In this document: positions 43,549-55,600 of the stretch, in pieces
Layout of the letters: each line of letters starts with the position of its first letter
Position numbering within the stretch: position 1 is the first letter of the stretch
From: an uncultured Christensenella sp.
Lineage (GTDB): Bacteria; Bacillota; Clostridia; Christensenellales; Pumilibacteraceae
Reading direction: 5' to 3'
Assembly: GCA_910577435.1 (NCBI GenBank)
Contig: CAJTLV010000001.1
Span: 124,001-188,000, forward strand
DNA: 64,000 nt
Translations under genes and position numbers: made by a program
Notes under the pieces: generated by a model
The model's database searches: none
Told to the model about the DNA's origin: nothing
Seen by the model: only the letters and a program-made list of their open reading frames with translations

Positions 43549-43644
43549 CAAACGCAACCTGTTTGTCGCGTTGCATAGACTGCAGCAACACAGTCGGGCG
43601 CGGTCGCGGCCTATAATAAAACTTTCGTACAATTAGATAACGTA

Positions 43645-43679
43645 CAAAAACTCCGCACATATCTGTTTGTGCGGAGTTT
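43645..43679 (-). terminator. Intrinsic terminator of the giant surface-protein gene
   Basis: AACTCCGCAC (43649-43658) pairs perfectly with GTGCGGAGTT (43669-43678) around a 10-nt loop, followed on the minus strand by a T-rich end (TTTTTG). It lies 22 bp after the stop of the giant gene. Confidence 0.85.
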
Positions 43680-43699
43680 CTGTACCGTTTAATTAAATT

Positions 43700-46600
43700 T
43701 TACATTCCCGAACCGTTGGGATTGCCGTTGCCCGAATCTCCGTTGTGCGAGGACGTGCCTTGATTGAGATTGAGAACAGGCGGTTGGTTGGGAGCATTCG
43801 CTTCGCCGCCGGTGCCGAGCATAAGATTGGGATCGTTTTGCACTGGCATCGTGGGCGGCAGATAACCGTACGAATTAAGCTGCGTTGCGCTCGATGCGGC
43901 AGACAGACGTAACATCTGTTCTTCCAACTCCATCTCGGATATGAGTATCGCTTCCAACTCTTCGCGTTTGCGCTTGCGACGCTTCACGGCGATTATCACG
44001 ATAATGAGGATGGCGATCAGCAGTACGAACGCCGCGATGCCGATTATCCAATAGAGCTTGTTCGTCTCGAAGCTGATCATTATGCGCTGCCAGAACGACG
44101 GGTCGCCCATATCGATGCTGGTCACCTCGAATGTGTGCGATACGACGTCGCCGGTGAGGTCGGCTACCGCTACCGTGATCTTCGCCGTACCGTTCGCATG
44201 GAACTGAAGCGTAATTTGCTCGTCCGAATCGAAAGTAACGCTTACGAGCGAAGGCGCCGACGAGGACGCGGAAACAAAACGCATCACGTCGCCGTCGTTG
44301 TCGATAAACAGGTTACCGGGAAGCAATCTGACCTTACCCTCCTGATTGAGGATGAAGCCGTCGCCCGACTGCTTAAACGTATAACCCTTTTTGAACGATT
44401 CGACAAGGGTCGGCGCGGGATTATCTATTATCGAGACCTTGAACGACGATGTATAAACTTGCGCGTCGGGATCGTCGACAAGCGTGGACAGCTTAAACTC
44501 GGCAGTAAGCGTTATATCGCCGTTAGTAGTCGTTCTGAGCGCGCGGAACTGCCATATGCCGTCGTCCTCGTTCTTCTCGATCTTGACATAGTCGCCGTAA
44601 GAGGTAGTCGTAGACAGCTTCGTAACAACATATCCGTCGCCGGGATTGAAGTATTGAACGCCATCGCCGTCGTCGGACTGTGAAACGGAATACGCGCTTG
44701 CGCTCGCCCCGCCCTTGCCTTCGGAAGCAATCTTGTTTTCAAGCTCTTTAACGAGCGTATCTACGGTGACATTAGTCGTAAGACCGCGCATTGCGCTGAT
44801 TGTATTCAGCTCCCCGATCTCTTCGAAGTCATAGATGATCACGATCTTGACTCTGAACGTCACGGACATCGAATCGGTGATCGACGGATCGCCGTCCGAT
44901 ACCTTGATCTCTACAGTCTGCTCGCCGAAGAATCCCGCCGACGGCTTGATGGTAAGAACTTGGTTGTAGCTGTCACCATCGCCGCCGAACATAACTTCCA
45001 CTATACTCGTCTCGGTATTGCCGTCGACGGTGCAAGCAAGGTTGCGCGGCGAGTCGACCGCCGTTTCCGTAATGCGGAGATATGTGTCGGTACGACCCGC
45101 CTGACCTACCGCGTCGGTAGGATTCGGGTCGCTTACGAAGTTGTCGATGCGGATCGTTATGGGATCGAGCGTCGCCGCAGGATTGTTCTTACCGACTATC
45201 TGGTATTCCTTATTGTCGTTAGCGGCATTAACCTTAGGCGCGGAGTTGAGTATCGTTATATTGACGGTGATCGTAACGCCGGCACTGAGATTCGCGGCAT
45301 TACCGCTCCTATCGAGTATGCGAATATATGCCGTACCCGTATGTCCGCGCAAATACGATTTTGCGGTTACCTTGACGCCTGTAAAGTGCAACGTATCGGG
45401 GTTAAATTCCGGAATCACGGTAGCGATAACCTCATCGCTGTCGTTGTCATTAACGTCAAGCTCTGTATTGAGCAAGAATCTGTCCGCGTTTCCGCTGTCC
45501 TCGTTCTTAACCAAACGATACGAATCGAGATCTTTTACTGCACCGTCGAAATCGGGGTCGTCTATCCAAGAAAGCATCGGGATCGAATACTCGTTGCGGT
45601 CTCTGGTCACGGACACATTCATCGTATACTCATAATCGCTCTCGCCTTTCTCCAACGAATGTCCAACACCTGTCACCGAGTTGTAGAAGTTACCGATTAC
45701 CGCATCCGTATTTTTGAGAGTGAAGTCGTTATTCTCGATAAATACTTTCAAAACAACTGTCGACTCTTCGCCGGCACGGTCGTGCGCCTTTATCTTTATG
45801 GGCAACTCGACTGAAGACATATAATTTCCGTTTGCATCGCGCTTATCGATTCGACGGTTTATCTTGACGGTAAGTGTATGCGCGACGTTGTCGATTGTAA
45901 TGTCGATCGCACGCGGTTTGCTACCCGTAGCCTGCCAATCGCAGTCTGCGTCGGCGAGCGCTTCGTTATAGTCGTTGCGCGGGTTATTGGGATCGAAACC
46001 GTCGATTGTTACGTCGTCGTTGAGGTCGGAGTCCGTGAACAGCGAGCCGAGCGGGTCGTCGTTATCGAACACTTTGAACGTGTGCTTATTGACCGTACTG
46101 TCCGCCGCAGAATCGTATCTGCCCGTAAAAGTACGAACGTCCTCATCTTCGTTTGCGATAGGCGCCGAATCGTCGACTTTCACGTAGAACAGCGTACCGG
46201 AGAATATCGAAGTAGACTCGTCGGGTTGGATTCTGCGCGACGTTCCTACCGTTTTCTGCACTTCGATGTACATAAGTATATCGGTATCGATGTTCGCGGT
46301 GACGGGACGCAAGTTGAGAGACACACCGTTCAAGCCTATATTGAAGTCGAAGTACGTGCGCAAGTACGCAAGCAGAACGGGGTTAGCCAAGCTGTCATAA
46401 GTTCCGCCCGAAGCAGTGCGTCCGCCGACGAGATACTCGCTCTCGCTATCCTGATCGAGCAGGAAGAACTTGCCCGCAGTACGGTTGGCGACTCTGTCCT
46501 CCGCGCCGCTTGCTGTCGAGAACTTATTAGAAACCGCGTTTATATCCAGACTCGTCTTGGTAGTCGGATCGACGAACGCATAAACCTTGACGTCGTAGTT

Positions 46601-49600
46601 GAGATTGTTGTTATTCGCGGTCACGTCCGGATCGATTATATACGCGCCGCTTTCGTCGGTCTGGTCGATCGAATCTTCGGAGACGTCGAGTCCGGCATGC
46701 GCCAAGAAGTTGTATACGCTCTGCTGACCCATTTTGGATTCGTCGGTTCCGACGTTGCCTACATATGTGTCGTAAGACTTGACGTGCACGATGTCGACTC
46801 TGTTCTTGTCGATCCTGCCGTCGCCCGCGCCCGTCATCTCGGTCATATGCTTATTGGTAACCGAAGAATACAGCGTGCTGATGCGAATGGTGATCTTAAC
46901 GGCGTTTTCCATTCGATCGTTACCCGCGTCGCGCACATAGAACGTCAAATCGTCGTAATCGACATTAGAGTCATAGCTCTTGCAACGTATGTTGAAGCGC
47001 TTATTTGCGTCTCTCAGATTAATTTCGAACTTGTCGTTATAGAATCTGTTCCCGTCCTGAGTGAGCGCTATACCGTTCATCTCGAATACGGGCGCGTTCT
47101 GCGAAATGTCCGGAATGTAAACACCGATATTTGCGTTGTCGTCCGTATCGGGATCGTAAGCGACGCCGCCCGATGCGCTCGTGCCGTCGATATTAATCGT
47201 AAGATTACCGAAAGCAGTCACGGGCTGAGGTCTGCCGGAAACCGAGATGACAGAACTCTCGTCCTCTATGTTACTACCGGAATCGGCTTTCATAAACAGT
47301 TCGAACACACCGTTCAAATTATTTTCGCCCGCAGCGTCTTTGATAAACGACAGACCCTTATTGAGGTTGCCCATTTTATCCGTTCCGCCGTTGTCGTATA
47401 CGGGCGCGGGTTTTGAACTGACTATCCTTACGTAAAACGTTACCGCACAACTGCCCGCATCTCTGCCTTCGCCGTCGATGACCGTAACCGTGATCGGAAT
47501 CTCTTGGCTGTACGCGTGCGTCGCTTTGAGCAAGTACGACAGACTGGAAGAACCGTCGCTCTCTTCGTGTCTGAGAATGTCGTTGGCACCCATCGTAAAG
47601 CATCCGCGCACGCCTATGTCGACGCTCTGTATACGCAAAGACCAAGGCGTGTCGTCATTTGCGACCGCAACATAACCAAGATGCGACGCCTTTGTTCCCT
47701 CTTGATAATCGTGCAAACGTGCACTTCCGTTTTCTGCAAGCGCGGTTGTAGTGATTTGCGAGTATACGCGGTCGGCGGACGAAAGCGCAGTACCGCTCTC
47801 CCACACTACACCGTCGCGCGCCGCAGTAATACGTTTTTCGTTGATAACGGAAGACACGCCGTTGATAAGCGCATACGACACCGAGTTTGTCGATGAAGTC
47901 GAGCCGTCTGCGAAATAATCGTAAGGCGTCGTAACGATCTCGAAAGAATCGCCTACGCGCATCTCGATAGCTTTGGTGGGAATATCGGAATACGCCGTCG
48001 GGCGTTGATTGGTTACGGTGATCTTGACGGTAAGAGTACCCGTCTCGCCGCCCGCACTGTCTTTGAATTTAAGTTTATAACTGAACGCAGTGGGATGCTC
48101 GATAACATCTCCGTTCTTGTACGTCATACGGCGGTTGACTTTTACTATTATGTTGTTGCTAGTCGGAACGGAGGTGTTGCCAAGCTCAGTGCCGTTATAC
48201 TCAGTGTACATAACGACGTCCGGCTGATTGGCAATGTCGACATTAATGCCGTCCGTCAGTTTGCCTGTTCCGTTCTTCAACTCGGTATTGTGCGTAGGAC
48301 TCCAACCCAAATCGCTGCTGAACAACGATACGAGATAATCGCCCGTTTCCGTCTTGAACTTATCTGCGGCGGTCGTCGCGCTATTAACGAGCGCGGCGTA
48401 CTCCGTCTTCCAGAACCAGCCTTTATCATTGGACAAAAGGTCGTTGTCGGTGAGTATGCTACGCAGACTGAACGTGTATGACGAGCCGACCGACAGCGGG
48501 AATTCGAGCGTTTTATCCGCTCCGCTGTTTTCGGGTTTCGTGCTGTCGAACAACGAGCCTTCGAGCTTAGGCGCCGAGTTGGTAACGGTTATACGCACTT
48601 CGAGCGCCACGAACGAGCCTTCTTCCGGACCGTCGCCGCAACTGTCATAAATCAAAACCTTATACGGATAGTACGCGCTCGAAACCGTCGTGGAATTCAT
48701 ATCGGGGAATACCGGAACGAGTCCGCGCTTCGCATAATGTGCGACGATGGCGTTTCGCTTATCCGTAGTCGTGGGATATGCGGAGAGATTAGGATAGCCT
48801 ACCGACTCCGTGTTGATAAACGTCTTGGCGATCGGGTGGATCGAAAGTCTCGATCCGTCGCCGATGACGGACGCTGTAAAGTAACTACTGTAACCGTCTC
48901 TGCCGGCACCGTCCGTGCCGCCGTTACTGCCGTATATACCGCCGTTCGGCTGATAATCGCCCGTAACGCTTGCGCTGGCCAACCCGCCGAAATAGTTCTT
49001 AATCGAGTTTTGCGCCACCTGTATTTCGCCTACGTTATCGACGTTACGCACGGCAAGGCTGGTGTTTGCGTATTTGTCCGTTCCGCTCGTCGTGGCCTTG
49101 ACGGCATCGTAAGCATTGGAGCCGTCCGGCAACTTCGACCAACTCGAAAGTTTATACGCCGAATCGGCATAGAAGTAAGCTTTGTCTTGCCTGTCGCCGT
49201 CCTGATAGAAAATGCTCTTCGTCGCCGAAGTTGCGGTCTCGCCCGATTTTACGAGATCGATATTCGCCACGCCGCTGCCGTTTTCGAGTGTGAGCGTCGT
49301 GTAATAATATCCGTTTACGCTTCTTTCAATCGTAGCGCCGTTCGCATCGGGAACTATATCCATAGGCGCGTTGCCTATTTTAAGATTGAACGTTACCTGC
49401 GCGCTCTTTTTGCTTACGTCGGAAGCATCGCTCGCATTGTAGTTGGTCTTTATCTGTCCGCCGTCGATCGTGCACTCCGCAACGTTTATCGTGATCGTGA
49501 GATTGGACGAATTGGCACGCGAATGGCTCTTTCTGATGCCCAAGCCGAACGTATGCTCTTTCAACCCGTTGACCTGATCGGCAAGATATATATAATGACC

Positions 49601-52600
49601 GTCGTCACCGATCAAATTAGATCTGTTGCCGGAATTTACGAGATAATCGGTAGTACCGTTCGCATCGACGCTCGAAATAGCGAGATTTTGATTGAAATAC
49701 TTACCGTTGCGCATCTGATCTATCGGTTTGGAACCGCCCGTAACTGTCGGGCTTGTATTTTCGTCGAAAATATCAAGCTCGATGTATGTGCAGTCGGAAA
49801 GCGGCAATATGTCGCTTCCGTTTCCGTTGCCCGACCAGATATTGGTTCCGTCGGTCACGGTTATCGCGCCGAAAATCGTATTCCTGCCACTGCTGGTGAT
49901 CGTGTACCTGTTATTGCCCGTATCGAACGATACGAAATGATCGTTCGGATTAAACTCGACCGCACCGAGTTCGGTGTTGTCTTTGGACGGCTGAGTAAAC
50001 GTTACGGGGAGCGCAAAATAGCTCATCGGGATATACGTCCATTGCGTTGTATCGCCCGAAATATCGATAGTATGCGAGTACCTGAACGCTCCCGCCGCGT
50101 CGAGCTGTTCCTCGTTCATTGCGGTAGGATAAGCTATCGCACCGCCGCGCGTGGAAGTAACAACTTCCGTATCGTCCGCCGCAAGACGCGTAGCGCTTAT
50201 GGTTTTGGCTGTTTCGTTGTAATAATACGTATTGGTAGACGTGCTTGTGCTGTACGTCGTAATAACGCTGTTATCCGGGTCTTCACCGTCGGTAACGGCA
50301 TAATATCCGTCGAAACGGTCGTAATAATCATACGTGACAATACCCGCGCTGTTTATGAACAGACGGAACGTGGGACGAAGGAAACCGGAAACGGTCTGCG
50401 GATTGCCCTGCAAAAATCCGGTCGGCATACCTGCGGAATCACCGCCGTATGTCGAAACGTCGCGCATAGCAACTATAAGAGTAAGATATTCGCTTATAGT
50501 ATACGCGCCCGTCGGAACTACCTTGATCGCCCAATCGGTTACAATAAAGCGACCTTTCTTGTCAAAGAATTTTTCATAGTTGTTCTCGACGACCTTGTTG
50601 CCGTCGGCACGCAGAGCGCTCGCCGAAAAGACTTCGTCGTTCGAGATCGTACCGTCGCCGTTTATATCGACGTAATACTCTATATCGTAGCTCGAAACGA
50701 AGTCACTTATCTCTTTGTCGGGATCGGCAGACGTTTCGCCGAGCTGAACGGCGACTGCCGAACCTGCGGTTCTGTTTATATCCGCATACGGAATGAAATT
50801 CTTTGCGGACGCTTTGTCATCGGGATTGCAATTGACGTATGACGGAATGCCGTTCGACATATCCGCAGGGGAAAGCGTCACGCCCTGCAAGCGGTCCGTA
50901 TCCGTAACTATCTTTTTGACCCTGTCTACCGAATAACGCGACGCCGCCGTATCGCCCGACGCAAAGTAGCGCGGAGCGGACATATCGGACGAAGACGTCG
51001 AGTTCACCGTCCAAGTAAACAAATTGTTATCGCCCTCGACCGTCTCGAACTCGCCGACATTCACAACGGGTTTGGAGTTTACGATCTCTATGCGAAGAAC
51101 AAGCTCGGAATATTCTGCGGATTGACCGTCTGTCGCACCGAAATGTATTTCGAGATATTTGACGTTTTGGGATGAGTTGAGGGCTGTGACCGTCATCTCT
51201 TGCGGAGTAACGGTAACGCTTACAAAGTTATTGAGTAGACTGAAACCTCCGTACTCCGTACTTCCGTTAGCGTACACCTCTATCGTTCTGCCCGTGACAA
51301 ACGACGGAGTCTCGCCTTCCGTGTCTTCGAGTATACCTGTCGCGGTAAACTGTCTCACGTTGGGAATAACGCCGTTCACAGGCTGATCGACAGCTTCATT
51401 GGACGAAGCGACGGGCGTCGTGGAAAGTTTCCATATTCTGTTGGGATTAATCAAGTGCGGCGTGCTGTTTACCACATACACCTTGACGACTATCTGCGTT
51501 ATACCTGTAGACGCACCCGACGCGCCCGCACCCGTGCGGTCGCGAACATTGAGCGTGATCTCGGCGCAAGTACCGGCCGGAGTGCGCGTCATTGCGGTAA
51601 TAACGACAAAGTCCATATCATATGCGGTATCGGCGTCGAACTTGACTTTACTGCCGAAGTTCATACTGACATAAGTGCCGTTCACCGTAGTCGGCGACGC
51701 AAAGCTGTTGCGCTGATCCGCGTCCGAGTACGGATCGAATGAATAACCGTCGAGATTTGACGTATCCGTCGTGCGCTCGAAGAACAAGCGGTCGATTCTC
51801 GCGCTGCCCGCCTTTTGTGCGGCAAAGGCGTTGTTATCAGAGACATATGCGAGATTGCGGGGGCTTGCGATATGGGACATCGTATCTTTCAGCAAATCGA
51901 TGTAGCCCGACGTGCCGTAATTTATACCGTTATACTCGCCAGCGATACCCGGCGTGCCGTTTGCGTCGACCGTATACTGATAGTTGTTCGCACTGAACGT
52001 ACCGGTCAAGCCGTTGAGCGTAAAGCCGTTATCGGGGTAACTGACGAGTCTGCTGTTTACTATGTCTTCGTCGTACAGAACGTCGTAAGGCGTGACGATT
52101 ATCTGAGTGCCGGCGGAAACATAATAAGACAGCGTAGCTATCGAATTTTCGACGGAATACTCCGATTTTACGGTCTTGCCGTTATTTGTGTAATCGACGG
52201 TAGCGACCGATTTGGGAACATTGTCCCGATCAGAATCGGGGTTTATCGCTTTGGGCGCTTTATTGCTCACTTTTACGGCGATATAAACCGTAACGGGCGT
52301 GGTGCCGCTGTCATGCAAATCGACTTTTGCGTATAAATATCTGTTATGCGTCCAGCTGTTGAGCGTAATTCGGTATCCGCGCACAACAACATATGCCACG
52401 CCGTCTACGGTCTGCGTTGTGTAGTCAGACGATTGTACGCGCACTCTCGAATTAGCGTCGTCGTCGAAATACGACTTCTGAATATAAATAGGTTCTTCTC
52501 TTACCGTAAAGTATTCGCCGTTATCGTTTATTCCCGTACCGATACTCTTTTGAACGTCTATCGGCGACGTTGTCGCTACAAGCATTTCGTTGAGCTTGCC

Positions 52601-55600
52601 GTTGCCGTTTAGCGCGGTCGACGTCAGGAAGTTATCGGGATCGGATGCGAGCGGCGACTCGGGAGTACCCCAACCGCTACTCGTCCTGTATCTGCCGACG
52701 GACGACGTTACACGGTCGACGGTAATGCCCATCGGCGCAAAAACGAACGATTCTCCGGGATCGCCTTCTGCGGTAGGCATAGCGCTAGTCACGACCTGAC
52801 CGCGTTCCGTCTCTATACTCGTCGGCCGGGCATTGTTCACCGTGATCGCAAGCGGCAACCATATGCCGGTATCGTCCACGTCGTTGTAATCCTGCACATG
52901 AATGAGTATATAGAAATCTCCGGCGTTTGCCGCAGAGTCCGCCTTTATGTTAGACGAGCCGATATCCGCGATCGTGTCCGTAGTTATGCCGTTGCCGCCG
53001 CCCGAAACTATCGCAGAATACGAAGTCCGTCCCGTCTTATACATAGACGATGTCGCACGCAGTGCCGTAAGCGTCAGTGTGTCGCCGCTGAACGAATACT
53101 GAATAAACGCATTGGACGAGGCGGTGTTGCTTATGTACCAGCTTTCGAAACCCGTCGGATACAGGTCAGTCTGCGATCCGAACGACGATCCCTTCGGAAT
53201 ATCCAATTCGCCCGTGACAAGCGCGCTCTTTAAGTTTGCGACTTTCGGAGCCGGGCCCGTATACAGGTTATAATACGATTTCTTTCCGCTCGCAGTCTCT
53301 ACGGGTACGACCTTGCCGTACTTATCAAGCGCGATGAATTCGGACGTAGGAACTTTGACGCCCGTTATTCTGTGCGTCGTGTTTGAAATTCCGCCGCTTC
53401 CGTTCGCTTGAACGGGATTATCCTGATCGACAAAATATTCTTTAAGATGTATCGGCAAAACTTCACCTGCTTGGAGAGTCACGCTTGCCGACGCGATAGC
53501 TTCGGTCGTGCTTTTGACATTGAGCGTCGGACGCGAATTGTCCACCTTGAACACAATGTCGAGATCGATCGCCGCAATGGCGGGATGCTGGTAGTTGGCT
53601 CCGCGCACGGACGATTTTTCGACTACATAAAGCGCCACAGTGTAAACTTGATAATTGGGGTTGGAATTGACGCCCTTTATCGTAACGCTGGTATACGTAT
53701 ACGGTACCTGCGTCCCCGAACTGTTATAAGACGAAGTAACAGATCCCGCATCGTGTTCGGTCACGGCGAAAATACGCGCCGAATTCGCCTTGTTGATCCC
53801 GGACACGTCTTTAAGCGCTATAAGCACTTGGTCATAGCTGTTTACGCCCGAAAGCAGGCTTGCCGCAGGTATCTTTACCGAAACATCCGAACCGTCGCCC
53901 GCGCTCAGTCTGAGCGGGCGCGCCAAAAGCGCGGTATATCTGCCGCCGCCGTTGGGGTTGTAAATATTACTTGCCGAAGCCGTAGCCGCAGTAGCGCCCG
54001 CCTTCGACGTTCCGACATAAACATCGTTGAATTGATTGGTATCTGTACTGTTGAGCGTCGTCGTCACCTTTTGCGGGCTTGCGTCGGACACGGTAACTTT
54101 GAAAGATACGACCGCCCAGCCGCGCTGAGCCGTTCCGCTCGAACCGCCGTAGTTGTCTCGGACTTTTGTATACAAAGTTATGGTTCCGTTGGTCGTAACG
54201 CCGTCATAACCCGCTCTCGGATACATTTTAACGCCGGTGATCGTCATCTGGCCGCTGTTATCCCAACGCCAAGTGAAATATTTCGAAGCCGAAACCGCCG
54301 TAGTACACGCGCTTGTGTACCACAGTCCGTTCGTTGCCGACATCGTTACCGCATCGAGATTGCCCGCCGTACCGTTTGTAAAATACAACGCCGTTCCGGA
54401 AGAGTTGGGATCGTTAGCCTGCTCGGTCGCCACCTCGTTTGCTTTTATTACGGTATTTGCACCCGTCGCGCGACGAGCGCCTACGTTAAAAGACTTATTT
54501 GCTACCGATACGGGAGGAAGATTGACGTTTATTACCCTTAATATAAGTCGTCCCGCACCGCTGTTATTATTTGCCGTCCACGCGCCGTTAGACACGCCGC
54601 CGTAATAGCTCGAACCGCCGCCGCCGCCGCCGCCCGCGCCCGAATAATATGCGCGAGCCGTCGACGCACCTGCGCCGCCCGATCCGCCGGAACCCAATCC
54701 GCCCGATCCGCCGGACGAACCGCGAACGTTACTGTTGTTACCGTAACGGCTTCCGCCGCCGCCGCCGCCGCCGCCGTAGTAGCCGCCGCCGCCGCCGCCG
54801 CCGCCTGCGGGATAGTATGTGCCGTCGTTGCTCGACGTCGCGCCGTTATTGGTGCCGCCGCCACTGCCGCCGCCGTTGGTCTTACCGCCGCCGCCGCCGT
54901 TGCCGTTTGCGTTCGTACTGCAACTTGCAGCACCGTTCGCACCTGCGCTACCCGCGCCCGCGCCGCCGTAACCGCCCGCGCCGCCGGTGTTTGTCGAAAT
55001 AGTGCCGTTCGATGCGCCGCCCTGTCCCGCGCCGCCTGCGCCGCCGCCGCCGCCCGCAACCAGAATCCTGTTGCCGACAGCCGTACCGCCTCTGCGAATG
55101 TCCGTAGCGCCGCCGCCGCCGCCGCCGCTGTTAGACTTACGACCTACGCCGCCGGATGCGCCGCCGTTAAAACCGCCCGCGCCGCCGGAAGTACCGCCGT
55201 TACGCCCCGCGCCGCCGACGTAAAAGTAAAATGTAGTGGGCGTAGTTACGCTCAGCCTGCCCGTGACCTTAGCGCCGAGTCCGCCCGTCGACTTGGCGTT
55301 TGCACCGCCGCCCGCGCCGCCGTATGCTTCTACATCGTATGTACCGATAGGCAACGTCACCGTGTACGAAGTGCCGCCGGAATACGTAACGGTGTCCCCG
55401 TTGCTTATTCTGCCCGCCAGACTGCCCGTCAAGTTCGAATACGACGTCGAAGTAGCAGCCTCGCCGCCCGCGCCGTTGGCAACGTCGACAGGTTTCGACG
55501 TATCGACGACAAGCGCACAGGTAACGCACAGCGCTACCGCTATAAGCGCGCTTATAAGTACAATCAAAAACCTCTTTCCGTTTATTGCGGTCTTTTCATT

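Noticed and set aside
48737..50842. A plus-strand open frame of about 700 codons opposite the giant gene
   Set aside because: It mirrors the minus-strand coding frame, is Arg/Val-rich without any recognisable domain, and has no ribosome site. It is an effect of the giant gene's codon use.
54600..55330. CRISPR-like array
   Set aside because: The repeats are short imperfect GCC triplets within a coding frame, with no regular spacers.
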